33,070 nt of DNA, taken from NCBI GenBank assembly GCA_900498245.1, contig LS998015.1, forward strand, positions 1,343,235-1,376,304, in the 5' to 3' direction. The DNA is from Candidatus Zixiibacteriota bacterium. Its GTDB lineage: Bacteria > Zixibacteria > MSB-5A5 > GN15 > PGXB01. Positions 1 to 7,453 of this stretch are shown piece after piece (positions within the stretch are counted from its first letter, which is position 1; every line of letters begins with the position of its first letter). Made by a program: the position numbers and the translations under genes. The notes beneath the pieces were generated by a model, which worked only from the letters and a program-made list of their open reading frames with translations, ran no database searches and was not told where the DNA came from.

Positions 1-1472
1 ATGCCGGTCAGAAGGCGGAAGGTCGGTTTCAATGTCTTGCGATCGAATTCAAAGGAAGCGTTTTCCATCTCAGGATGGAGCATCGGCAGGGTTTTCAACT
101 GGGAGTAGTGGGTAGTGACTATCACTTTGGCCTTCAAGGCGACCAGTTTCTGCAGGATCGATTCGGCCAGGGCGGCTCCTTCCTTGGGATCGGTCCCGGC
201 ACCGATTTCATCGAACAAGATGAGAGTCCTCTCGCCGGCATGACGCACGGCATAAATGATCTGCCGGATATGCGAGGAAAAAGTGGAGAGTGAAAGTTCA
301 ATCGACTGCTCGTCGCCGATATCGGCAAAAAGATTTCCGAAAAGGCCGAATTCGGAAGATTCCTCGACCGGGACCAGAAGCCCCGACTGTACCATAAGAA
401 TCATGAGTCCGACGGTTTTTAAAAGGACGGTCTTGCCGCCGGTATTGGGGCCGGTGACGATAATAGCGAGGCGGCAGTCGCCCAGGGCGATGTCATTGGG
501 AACGACCGTAGTTTTGTCCTTGGTATAGTACATCAGCAACGGATGGCGGGCGTGGCGGATATTGAAGGAGGCGTCGGAATTGACACGGGGTTTTTTACTG
601 TCGGTCTTGATTGCCAAATTGGAGGCGGCATGGATGGCATCGAGAATACCGATGGTCTCGCAATTAATATTCAATTGATCCGTCACGGCCCCTATTTTGG
701 CGGTGATTTCCCGCAGGATACGGTCAATCTCAAGCCGTTCATCCTGAAGATTAAGGCCCAGTTTGTTGTTCAGTTCCACCGTTTCGGAAGGTTCAACAAA
801 AAGAGTGGCGCCTGATTGGGAACGGTCATGAATAATGCCCGAATCGGCGCGGAACTGACCGGCGACGATCGGAATGACGTAGCGGCCATCGCGCTGCGTT
901 ACGGTATCATCCTGCCAACCGGGAGATTTGTGCCGATCGGCCATAATCTGCTCGAGACGATGAATAATCTTTCGCTTGGTCTCGAATATTTCCATCCGAA
1001 TCTGTTTCAGTCGGGGAGAAGCATCGTCGAATATGGTTCCATCGCGATCCACCGTTTTGGATATATGCTTGACTATTTCCGGGAATGGCTTTATTCGGTT
1101 GAGATATTCGGCGATGAGAGGAAAATTGGCCCGGTCATCCTGGCCGTATCGGGACAGGTCGGCAGAGATCTCAAGGAAATTTTTTATATTCAGAAGTTCG
1201 AAGGGGTCGAGAAAGATTCCCGATGTTTTCGATTTGGCGATAGAAGGAGAGATGTCATCCATCTGGGAGAGGGGAAAAGCCTCGCCAAAGCGGACAATGT
1301 CCTGCATCTGGGCGGTTTCCTCCAATTTCCGCCGGATGATTTCGATATCTTCAAGAGGGGCGATGTCATCGATTCGGCTCTGCCCATACGGTGTCAGGCA
1401 AAGTCCCCGCAGGATGGATTTTATTTTGGGGTATTCCAGAACTTCCTGAGTATGTGTATCAAAACCTGACAT
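1..1472 (-). CDS. mutS2: Endonuclease MutS2 (3' end beyond the window)
   Basis: MutS2 is a DNA-dependent ATPase of the MutS family. It acts on branched DNA and, in studied bacteria, on collided ribosomes; it lacks the mismatch-recognition domain of MutS. The reverse strand is open from an ATG at 1472 to the window edge, about 490 codons. The N-terminus (MSGFDTHTQEVLEYPKIKSI), the clamp/lever region with YVIPIVAGQFRADSGIIHDRSQSGATLFVEP, the Walker A motif GPNTGGKT near residue 340 and the Walker B region LILFDEIGAGTDPKEG are all readable. The reading ends at TTHYSQLKTLP...FRLLTG, so the rest of the ATPase domain and the Smr nuclease domain lie outside. It is the last gene of the rpsU-yqeY-cvpA-mutS2 run. 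No clear Shine-Dalgarno sequence precedes the start: the 20 bases upstream are almost all A and T. Confidence 0.95.
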   Translation of the reverse strand, partial: MSGFDTHTQEVLEYPKIKSILRGLCLTPYGQSRIDDIAPLEDIEIIRRKLEETAQMQDIVRFGEAFPLSQMDDISPSIAKSKTSGIFLDPFELLNIKNFLEISADLSRYGQDDRANFPLIAEYLNRIKPFPEIVKHISKTVDRDGTIFDDASPRLKQIRMEIFETKRKIIHRLEQIMADRHKSPGWQDDTVTQRDGRYVIPIVAGQFRADSGIIHDRSQSGATLFVEPSETVELNNKLGLNLQDERLEIDRILREITAKIGAVTDQLNINCETIGILDAIHAASNLAIKTDSKKPRVNSDASFNIRHARHPLLMYYTKDKTTVVPNDIALGDCRLAIIVTGPNTGGKTVLLKTVGLMILMVQSGLLVPVEESSEFGLFGNLFADIGDEQSIELSLSTFSSHIRQIIYAVRHAGERTLILFDEIGAGTDPKEGAALAESILQKLVALKAKVIVTTHYSQLKTLPMLHPEMENASFEFDRKTLKPTFRLLTG

Positions 1473-1491
1473 AATAATTAAAAAATAAATA

Positions 1492-1511
1492 AGGCCGGTT
1501 CGAACCGGCCT
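1492..1511 (-). terminator. Hairpin terminator after cvpA, before mutS2
   Basis: The 20-bp perfect palindrome AGGCCGGTTCGAACCGGCCT lies between the cvpA stop and the mutS2 start. On the minus strand it is followed by a T-rich run (TATTTATTTTTTAATTATT), as in a rho-independent terminator. The tract is interrupted by A residues, and the mutS2 ATG follows at once, so this may attenuate rather than stop transcription. Confidence 0.6.
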
Positions 1512-1551
1512 GAATATACGAACTTATATGGTAAACGGCAATAATAGGCGG

Positions 1552-2205
1552 TCAGATTCTCCTCTGGGGTTGGTCGCCGGTGCCGAAGAAACGATCGATT
1601 TGATAGATGACCCGATAGACCTGTTCGCGGGTCTGCCCGATATCGCTTCGCCCGACCCGGGAATTTCGGGGTGGGGCCTGCTGAATGAGAGTATTTTCCA
1701 CTTTCTGCATGAAGTTGGTACTCTTAGGGTGCAGGCCGGTGGAACTCTCATAAATGGCCGGGACGGTTTTGGCGAAGGCGACGCCGAGGAAAGAATTATC
1801 GAAATCGACATAGAACTTTTCCGGCATCGGTATCAGAAAAACGAGGAATATCATGAAAGAAATTACGATCCAGCCGCGAATAGCACCCACGATGGCGCCG
1901 CCGACCTGATCTTTTTTCCCCAGTTTCTGGAGATTGGCGATGCGATAAAACAAGAGGCCAAGCAGTTTGAAAATAGCATAGATAAAAGCCAGGAGGACAA
2001 TGAATGAAAGGATGGCGACCACAAGCGGAGAGCCGCCTACTTTGGCATAGATTTTGGTGGCGATGATATCGATATAGTTTACGGAGACGATAACGGTTGC
2101 GGTCAGAACTGCGAGGGCCATCAGTTCCCGCACCAATCCTTTCTTGGAGCCAATAATAACCGCGGCCACCAACAAAACGAGGAGAACGATATCGACCCAG
2201 TTCAT
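1552..2205 (-). CDS. cvpA: CvpA family inner-membrane protein
   Basis: This 217-residue protein matches the CvpA family, named after colicin V production and involved in envelope integrity; its biochemical role is not settled. Four hydrophobic segments are visible: about residues 3-23, 28-48, 60-88 (PLVVAILSFIVLLAFIYAIF) and 105-128 (AIVGAIRGWIVISFMIFLVF). The family signature GSKKGLVRELMAL and the GGAIVGAIRGW region are present. The C-terminal 80 residues are soluble and less conserved. The start ATG has GGGAG seven bases upstream. It lies 45 bp after yqeY in a minus-strand operon, and cvpA beside mutS2 is a common bacterial arrangement. Confidence 0.88.
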   Translation of the reverse strand: MNWVDIVLLVLLVAAVIIGSKKGLVRELMALAVLTATVIVSVNYIDIIATKIYAKVGGSPLVVAILSFIVLLAFIYAIFKLLGLLFYRIANLQKLGKKDQVGGAIVGAIRGWIVISFMIFLVFLIPMPEKFYVDFDNSFLGVAFAKTVPAIYESSTGLHPKSTNFMQKVENTLIQQAPPRNSRVGRSDIGQTREQVYRVIYQIDRFFGTGDQPQRRI

Positions 2206-2250
2206 CGGCTTACTCCCTTTCCGGCGCGCTCCATGCGCGCCACATCCCTG

Positions 2251-2706
2251 TTATTTTTTTTCGCCGGTAAGCATTTCGCCTACCAGCCGGCTGACCAGCT
2301 TGCCATCGGCCCGTCCCTTAACTTTGGGCATCAGATCCTTCATTACCAGTCCGGTTTTGGCCGGGGAATCGGCGCCGGTGGCGGCGATAGATTCCGCAAT
2401 CAGGGCGCGAAGTTGATTCTCGGGCAGTTGCTCGGGCAGATAGGCAATAATCATGGCTAATTCGGCTGATTCTTTTTCGACCAGATCGGGGCGGTTGCCC
2501 GCTCCGAAATGTTCGATGGAGTCGCGACGCCGCTTGCAGGCGGTATTCAAAACCGCAACAATTTCGTCGTCGCTCAAAGCGGCCCCCTTGTCGATTTGTT
2601 TGTATTTGATATCAGATTTAAGGCCCCGAAGGACAGTGGCTTTAAGCATGTCATGCGCCTTCAGGGCCGTTTTTAAATCTTCGTCAATCCGTTCCAGGAG
2701 AGACAT
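2251..2706 (-). CDS. yqeY: GatB/YqeY domain protein
   Basis: This 151-residue protein is a stand-alone YqeY domain, related to the tRNA-binding tail of the amidotransferase subunit GatB. Recognisable blocks are the N-terminus SLLERIDEDLKTALKAHD, the KATVLRGLKSDIKYKQIDKG segment, the central EKESAELAMIIAYLPEQL and the C-terminal helix MKDLMPKVKGRADGKLVSRLV. Its length is typical. The start codon is 5 bp after the rpsU stop, and its Shine-Dalgarno sequence (AGGAAAG) lies inside the end of rpsU, so the two are probably translationally coupled. The rpsU-yqeY order is widespread in bacteria. A precise function is unknown; an effect on tRNA charging is inferred from the GatB relationship. Confidence 0.93.
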   Translation of the reverse strand: MSLLERIDEDLKTALKAHDMLKATVLRGLKSDIKYKQIDKGAALSDDEIVAVLNTACKRRRDSIEHFGAGNRPDLVEKESAELAMIIAYLPEQLPENQLRALIAESIAATGADSPAKTGLVMKDLMPKVKGRADGKLVSRLVGEMLTGEKK

Positions 2707-2711
2707 ATAGT

Positions 2712-2903
2712 CTAACTTTCCTGATTGAATTTGCGATTTTTGCGACGGGCTGCGTTCAGTTTCCGTTTCCGCCGTTCAGAAGGTTTCTCGAAATGCTGAT
2801 GTTTCTTAATATCCGAAAGAATACCAGTCTTCTCGCAAAACTTATTGAAACGGCGCAGGGCTTTTTCGAACGATTCATCGTCCCGGACCCTAACACCGGT
2901 CAT
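2712..2903 (-). CDS. rpsU: 30S ribosomal protein bS21
   Basis: A 63-residue basic protein whose sequence ([20 protein letters not shown], then KPSERRKRK and a lysine/arginine-rich tail) is that of ribosomal protein bS21, a late-assembling small-subunit protein near the anti-Shine-Dalgarno end of 16S rRNA that takes part in initiation. It heads a minus-strand operon (rpsU-yqeY-cvpA). A consensus promoter lies 50-78 bp upstream, and an AAGGGGTGA ribosome binding site precedes the ATG. Confidence 0.95.
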   Translation of the reverse strand: MTGVRVRDDESFEKALRRFNKFCEKTGILSDIKKHQHFEKPSERRKRKLNAARRKNRKFNQES

Positions 2904-2953
2904 TCAGATCACCCCTTTCAAATCGATTTTTTATATATTTTTCCACGAATTTC

Positions 2954-2981
2954 ATAATAGCATTTTGAAAGCAATTGTCAA
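2954..2981 (-). promoter_or_regulatory. Sigma70-type promoter for rpsU operon
   Basis: Read on the minus strand, a perfect -35 box TTGACA (2976-2981) and a -10 box TATTAT (2954-2959) are separated by 16 bp. This leaves a leader of roughly 45 bases before the rpsU ATG. The surrounding 100 bp is AT-rich and holds no gene. Confidence 0.7.
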
Positions 2982-3021
2982 CTAATTTATTTGGAACCGT
3001 GTCATAGACTTATCGTTCATT

Positions 3022-3357
3022 TTATCGCCTTGAACTGCTTTCGAGATGAGGAGCATTGGACATGAAATGAAAATGGAGATGCTCCACTATCTGGCCCGAT
3101 TTCGCCCCATTATTCAAAACCAACCTAAAATTATCCTCTATCCCCAGTTCCCGCGCAATGGTCCGGGCCCGATCGAGGATAGCGAGGAGAATTTCATCAG
3201 GGGTATCCAGAAGGGTCAAAAAGTGGCTTTTGGGGCAAATGAGAAGATGAAGAGCGGCTCGCGGCAGAATATCGGCAAACACAATCAGAGTGTCATCCTC
3301 AAAATGGATTTTTGCCGGTTTTTCCCGTTTTATGATGCCGCAAAATATACAACTCAT
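3022..3357 (-). CDS. HIT family nucleotide-binding hydrolase (HINT-like)
   Basis: A 111-residue histidine-triad protein, expected to hydrolyse purine nucleoside phosphoramidates or related adenylylated compounds in the cytoplasm. The start MSCIFCGIIKREKPAKIHFED carries the CxxC motif common in HINT proteins, and the catalytic triad reads HLHFHFM near the C-terminus. A longer reading from a TTG at 3393 would add 12 residues that do not resemble the family. The ATG at 3357 is preferred on homology, although neither start has a convincing ribosome binding site. The C-terminal tail after HFM is short (SNAPHLESSSRR) and lacks the usual W-region. It is divergent from motA and not part of an obvious operon. 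Confidence 0.85.
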   Translation of the reverse strand: MSCIFCGIIKREKPAKIHFEDDTLIVFADILPRAALHLLICPKSHFLTLLDTPDEILLAILDRARTIARELGIEDNFRLVLNNGAKSGQIVEHLHFHFMSNAPHLESSSRR

Positions 3358-3495
3358 GAGGGGGGAATTTATGAATGGCGGCCCGTTTAGCAAGGAAATT
3401 CGTCAGACGGGGCGATTTTTGAAAGATTTATGCAGAATTTGCCGAATTTGCCGATATCTCCAAGAGGAGGCAAAATAAAAGGGATGTAACTCTAT

Positions 3496-4389
3496 ATGAT
3501 ATCGGTAATTGGCATATTTGTAGTCGCGCTGGCGGTGGTCGGGGGATACCTGATGGAAAAGGGTCAAATCATGGTCCTTTTTCAGCCGGCCGAATTTCTG
3601 ATAATCGGGGGAGCGGCCCTGGGGACGCTTTTGATAAGTGTTCCTATGAAGGTCCTGAAAACTCTTCTGGGTCAGATGGGGAAAATTATGGGCTCCGGCC
3701 CGACCAAGGAGAAATACACCAACCTGCTGGTCATGATGTATGAACTTTTTAATGTGGCCCGCAAAGACGGCCTGGTGGGGCTGGAATCGCATATCGAAGG
3801 CCCGGACAAAAGTTCGGTTTTAACCAAGTACCCGGAAATGCTGAAAAACCATCATGCCCTCAATTTCCTGGTCGATACCATGAGACTTATTATCATGGGC
3901 GGCGTGCCGGAAAATGATCTGGAGGCGATGATGGATCTTGATCTGGAGACGCAGAAGGAAGAGAAATTGCATCCGTCAAGCGCCCTGGCCAGGGTTGCGG
4001 ACTCTCTACCGGGTCTCGGTATTGTGGCGGCGGTCCTCGGAGTGGTTATCACGATGGGTTCTATCGGGGGACCTCCGGAAATGATTGGTGAGAAAGTCGG
4101 AGCGGCGCTGGTCGGGACCTTTCTTGGCGTATTACTTTCCTATGGTTTTGTCGGTCCGCTCGGAGCCAATATTCAATCGCAGATTGAGACTGAGGAAAAA
4201 TATTCGCTCTGCTTAAAACAAGGTCTTCTGGCCTTTCATAAAGGATTTGCGGCCTCAATCGCCGTGGAATTTGCCCGCCGCACCATTCCCACCGACGTTC
4301 GTCCGTCATTTTCCGAAGTCGAGGAGGCCTGTCGGGCGGCCAAATCATCGGGCAAAATAGCCGCGGCGACGGCGACTGTGAACGCTTAG
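3496..4389 (+). CDS. motA: Flagellar motor stator protein MotA
   Basis: MotA forms the five-subunit ring of the ion-driven flagellar stator around a MotB dimer in the inner membrane. This 297-residue protein has the family start (MISVIGIFVVALAVVGGYLM, TM1), a second segment (AEFLIIGGAALGTLLISVP), a large cytoplasmic loop with PMKVLKTLLGQ and VARKDGLVGLE, and TM3/TM4 with the conserved SLPGLGIVAAVLGVVITMGSI and VGTFLGVLLSYGFVGPLG, including the functionally important prolines. The ATG choice follows the family start; the best purine-rich site (AAAGGGA) lies about 10 bases upstream, and an AGAGGAGG lies too far away to serve. motB follows after 6 bp. No other flagellar gene is in the window. 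Confidence 0.95.
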   Translation: MISVIGIFVVALAVVGGYLMEKGQIMVLFQPAEFLIIGGAALGTLLISVPMKVLKTLLGQMGKIMGSGPTKEKYTNLLVMMYELFNVARKDGLVGLESHIEGPDKSSVLTKYPEMLKNHHALNFLVDTMRLIIMGGVPENDLEAMMDLDLETQKEEKLHPSSALARVADSLPGLGIVAAVLGVVITMGSIGGPPEMIGEKVGAALVGTFLGVLLSYGFVGPLGANIQSQIETEEKYSLCLKQGLLAFHKGFAASIAVEFARRTIPTDVRPSFSEVEEACRAAKSSGKIAAATATVNA

Positions 4390-4395
4390 GGTATC

Positions 4396-5232
4396 ATGTC
4401 CGACGACGATAAACAGCGACCGATAATAGTCGTAAAGAAAAAGGGAAAGCACGGCGGTCATCACGGCGGCGCCTGGAAAGTGGCGTATGCCGATTTTGTG
4501 ACGGCCATGATGGCTTTCTTTCTGGTGATGTGGCTGGTGAGCCAGTCCGACGCCGTCAAGAAGGCGGTGGAAGGGTATTTCAATGACCCGGTCGGTTTCA
4601 TGAAAAACGCCGGCCAAGGTGTCATGCAGGGCGGGACATCGCCGATAAAAGATTTCAAAGAACAAAAGCAGGAAATGGCCAAGAAGATCGAGGAAGAGAA
4701 GAAGAAACTTACCGACGCCGGCAATAAAATTAAAGAAACCATCCGGGAATCGGCGGAAATAGCCAAACTCAAGGATTTTGTCGAAGTGGAAATGACGCCG
4801 GAGGGCCTTCGAATTCAACTTATTGACGCTTCGGATAAATCGGATTCATCGATCTTCTTCGATCTGGGGAGCGCCAAACTGAAACCGAAAACGGCGCTGC
4901 TTCTTTCAGCCATCGCCGGAGAGTTGGGGAAACTGCGCAATCATATTATGATCGAGGGGCATACCGATGCCCGCCCGATGATGAGTGAGAGTTACACCAA
5001 CTGGGAACTTTCGGCGGACCGCGCCAACAGCGCCCGGCGCCAGATGGAAATATCGGGGTTGCGCTCCAATCAGGTGGTGGAAATTCGCGGCGACGCCGAT
5101 GTGAATCTTCGGATACCGAGCGCCCCGGAGGACCCACGCAACCGTCGGGTGGCGATTATTGTACTGGATGAGGCTCACGACCCGAAATTCAAGGAAGTGG
5201 AAGTGAGCAGCGAAAACGCCAGTCTGAATTAA
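4396..5232 (+). CDS. motB: Flagellar motor stator protein MotB
   Basis: MotB anchors the stator to peptidoglycan and carries the ion-conducting aspartate. The 278-residue protein has a basic, His/Gly-rich N-terminus (KKKGKHGGHHGGAWK), a single TM helix in which Asp33 (YADFVTAMMAFFLVMWL) is the expected ion-binding residue, a charged plug/linker (about 60-120, EEEKKKLTDAGNKIKETI) and a C-terminal OmpA-like peptidoglycan-binding domain (IFFDLGSAKLKP...IEGHTDARP...WELSADRANSARRQ...RNRRVAI). The ion used (proton or sodium) cannot be decided from sequence alone. It is 6 bp downstream of motA and clearly co-transcribed. The 98 bp after it holds only a palindrome (5280-5302) before the convergent gene. 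Confidence 0.95.
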   Translation: MSDDDKQRPIIVVKKKGKHGGHHGGAWKVAYADFVTAMMAFFLVMWLVSQSDAVKKAVEGYFNDPVGFMKNAGQGVMQGGTSPIKDFKEQKQEMAKKIEEEKKKLTDAGNKIKETIRESAEIAKLKDFVEVEMTPEGLRIQLIDASDKSDSSIFFDLGSAKLKPKTALLLSAIAGELGKLRNHIMIEGHTDARPMMSESYTNWELSADRANSARRQMEISGLRSNQVVEIRGDADVNLRIPSAPEDPRNRRVAIIVLDEAHDPKFKEVEVSSENASLN

Positions 5233-5279
5233 GACGGTCCAATCCTCGATATTATCCAAGCAAATCATACAAATACAAA

Positions 5280-5302
5280 CCGTCAGGAGAGACTCCTGAT
5301 GG
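5280..5302. repeat. Intergenic palindrome, CCGTCAGGAG class
   Basis: Arms CCGTCAGGAG and CTCCTGATGG with an AGA loop form a 10-bp stem with one G-U pair. It lies between the convergent ends of motB and the dockerin-tailed gene and resembles the palindrome at 22871-22895. It could act as a bidirectional terminator, but the T-tract after it is weak (a single TTTT ten bases on). Confidence 0.6.
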
Positions 5303-5330
5303 TTCGCAGTTTTAGGATTAAATTTCCCGA

Positions 5331-6701
5331 TTATGGGCAATTCAAGGGCAAGCCGTGCTTGTATAGAAAATTAATCAGATAAGAGACATCGAGAATATTG
5401 ACGCCGCCGGAGTGATTTACATCGGCTGATGGCAGGGGAACCGGCACCGGACCGTGCTTATATAGATAACTGATGATGAAACTGACATCGAGGATGTTGA
5501 CAATGCCGTTTCTGTTGGCATCGCCACAAATGAAAGTGCACTCGTCGGGAAGGCCATCGGTGATATTCACAGAACAGCCGCTGGAGCCGCCGGTTTCGGA
5601 ATAATAGGGGTCAAATGAGACCGAGGAGCCATCGGCCTGGAGAGCCAGAAGGGAGCCGGTGGCCACGGCACTGACTTGGTTTTCCTGCCTGTCAATAATT
5701 GGCTTCAGCGTCATATCTCCGCTCAATCTCGGAGAAATGTCGGCCAGGGAAAGTTCGGCGCTACCGTCGCAAATAACAATGCGAAGAGACGCAAGAGAAT
5801 CGGCAAGAGGCGCATCGTCGGCTCCGAAAGTGTCATAATTGGAGAAGAATATCTGACGCGGATCGCGCAGAGTGTATTCAACCGTATATGTGCCGCTCTG
5901 CGCCAAATCGCCTGTTCCCGGCTGATAGCGAATTCCCTTAATTGTATTTTCCGTAAGAACTCCGAGGGAAATATAGCCGAACTGGGGAATAGGCCGAATG
6001 GCGAAAATTGGGACGGTTGACACCGGGAGGATATCGGAAACCACAATACCGGCGACAAGAGTATTGATCAGGACAATCATATATCCGAGGTCGGAACCGA
6101 CAAAAAGACGAGGTTTGCCGTCGGGAAATTCACTCCCGGGCAATTCGGTCAGGCAGGTGGCATGGCCGTAGGTGGCTACGTTGACTGACGGGGTTAAAAC
6201 AGCCTGTGCTCCGGCCACGGGGGTGCCGTCGGAATTGAAACTAATGGGAACGGTAAATAATTTATAGTCCCTGAAGACAATCCAAGGGACCGGATCAACA
6301 CCCATTATAGATTTAGCGACGGCGGAGAAGTTGTGGCACCACCTGATACCGACCGGTTCGGAGCCCTTGATGAAATCAAAATTCAGGCGGTCTCCCATTT
6401 GTGCACCGGTGCGGTAATCGAGGGTCATAATGATGAAGCCGGATTCGGACGTGACGAAATTCCGCCAGAGGATAAAGGGGCTCGGCTCCACCCCCGGCAT
6501 GTAGGCCGATGGTGACGCGGGAAACAGATATGCGTCTGACTTTTTGACCAGCGTAATCTGGCCCAGATCGATGGCGGTAAACTGGGTGTCGGACACGGCG
6601 GCTTCTGATCGATTGTTTTCCTGAAGTTGGGGTTGTTCCGCTAGCAGAGATAGGGGAACCAGGATAATTATGGCTGTGGCGATAATTAGTTTGCCCGTCA
6701 C
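5331..6701 (-). CDS. Secreted protein with C-terminal dockerin-like repeats
   Basis: A 456-residue protein of unknown function. The N-terminus has a hydrophobic signal peptide (KLIIATAIIILVPLSLLAEQ). Residues about 40-390 form a beta-rich body without a motif I can name. The C-terminus has two EF-hand-like dockerin type I repeats: about 392-420 (CGDANRNGIVNILDVSFIIS) and 425-452 (SADVNHSGGVNILDVSYLIN), each followed by a YLYKHG-type helix end. Such repeats bind calcium and in clostridia dock to cohesins; in FCB bacteria they are common surface or sorting tails without an obvious cellulosome. The start is a GTG whose GGGAGG lies only one base upstream, so the exact start is uncertain. A promoter is visible at 6741-6768, so it is probably transcribed alone. 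Confidence 0.75.
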   Translation of the reverse strand: MTGKLIIATAIIILVPLSLLAEQPQLQENNRSEAAVSDTQFTAIDLGQITLVKKSDAYLFPASPSAYMPGVEPSPFILWRNFVTSESGFIIMTLDYRTGAQMGDRLNFDFIKGSEPVGIRWCHNFSAVAKSIMGVDPVPWIVFRDYKLFTVPISFNSDGTPVAGAQAVLTPSVNVATYGHATCLTELPGSEFPDGKPRLFVGSDLGYMIVLINTLVAGIVVSDILPVSTVPIFAIRPIPQFGYISLGVLTENTIKGIRYQPGTGDLAQSGTYTVEYTLRDPRQIFFSNYDTFGADDAPLADSLASLRIVICDGSAELSLADISPRLSGDMTLKPIIDRQENQVSAVATGSLLALQADGSSVSFDPYYSETGGSSGCSVNITDGLPDECTFICGDANRNGIVNILDVSFIISYLYKHGPVPVPLPSADVNHSGGVNILDVSYLINFLYKHGLPLNCP

Positions 6702-6740
6702 GCCTCCCGGGCTTGAGATTGAAATAATTGAATTTGATTA

Positions 6741-6768
6741 AATATATAGAAATTGTCCTATTTGACAA
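6741..6768 (-). promoter_or_regulatory. Putative promoter for the 456-residue dockerin protein
   Basis: On the minus strand TTGTCA (6763-6768) and TATATT (6741-6746) are separated by 16 bp in an AT-rich region, about 40 bp upstream of the GTG start. Confidence 0.5.
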
Positions 6769-6828
6769 GGAATAGTTGACGAAAATTGTTTCAATTGAGG
6801 ATCTGATTATTACTGGAGATCGAATTTT

Positions 6829-6868
6829 CGTCGGCCGGAAGGCCAATATCAGGCTCTTCCGACCGGCG
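6829..6868. repeat. Long imperfect hairpin between two dockerin genes
   Basis: Arms CGTCGGCCGGAAG (6829-6841) and CTTCCGACCGGCG (6856-6868) can pair over 13 bp with one wobble or mismatch at each of two places. The hairpin lies just downstream of the 181-residue dockerin gene. No T-run follows on the minus strand, so a terminator role is only possible. Confidence 0.45.
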
Positions 6869-6904
6869 AATCTTAATCAATTTAATTTTTGTGAAATTAT
6901 CAAA

Positions 6905-7450
6905 TTAATTCGGCCATCCGCATCGCGAAATCCATATTCCGCAATCGCACGGCGGAGTACCGCCTTTGTAAAGGTAATTAATCAGATAAGACACATCCAG
7001 GATGTTTATCACGCAATTACAGTTGGCGTCTCCGGAACAGATGCTGTATGGCCTGGTTTGTGGTCCTCCTTTATAAAGGTAATTAATAATGTACGAAACA
7101 TCGAGAATATTGATTGTGCCATTGCCGGTAGCATCGCCGACACGGCAATCGCAGACGGAAGTAAAATCCTGATAAAATCCTGCCCTATGGGAAATATTAC
7201 TCGCAGCGCTGTTGCCGATGGCGTTTTGACCGATGGTCCCAATGATAACTATTGAACCGGCCGTCGCCATATTCCCGCCGGCCGCCGTTACATCCCAAAA
7301 ATCGGTCATGACAGAAGGCGTTGCGCCGCTTGTCTCGACCAATTCGACTTCCGCATTATTGGCGGTCGATGTTAGAGAGCCGGCCACGGTGGTGCAGCAT
7401 AAAAGAAGACTAACAGCGACGGTCAATCCCAATATTTGCAGCGTTCTCAT
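6905..7450 (-). CDS. Small secreted protein with paired dockerin-like repeats
   Basis: A 181-residue exported protein of unknown function. It has a signal peptide (RTLQILGLTVAVSLLLCCTT) and a short 75-residue body containing FWDVTAAGGNMATAGSIVIIGTIGQ, a motif reminiscent of repeat proteins found in other FCB genomes. Two dockerin-like repeats follow, at about 102-130 (GDATGNGTINILDVSYIINY) and 140-165 (GDANCNCVINILDVSYLINY). Cysteines flank the repeats (CDCR before, CDCG after), hinting at disulfide-stabilised ends. The ATG has GGAG six bases upstream and lies 3 bp after the stop of the HxH protein gene, so the two are almost certainly one transcript. Confidence 0.75.
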   Translation of the reverse strand: MRTLQILGLTVAVSLLLCCTTVAGSLTSTANNAEVELVETSGATPSVMTDFWDVTAAGGNMATAGSIVIIGTIGQNAIGNSAASNISHRAGFYQDFTSVCDCRVGDATGNGTINILDVSYIINYLYKGGPQTRPYSICSGDANCNCVINILDVSYLINYLYKGGTPPCDCGIWISRCGWPN

Positions 7451-7453
7451 ACA

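Noticed and set aside
816-1469. Long plus-strand reading frame opposite mutS2.
   Set aside because: It is a shadow of the mutS2 frame: its sequence matches no family, while the minus strand gives a clear MutS2 protein.
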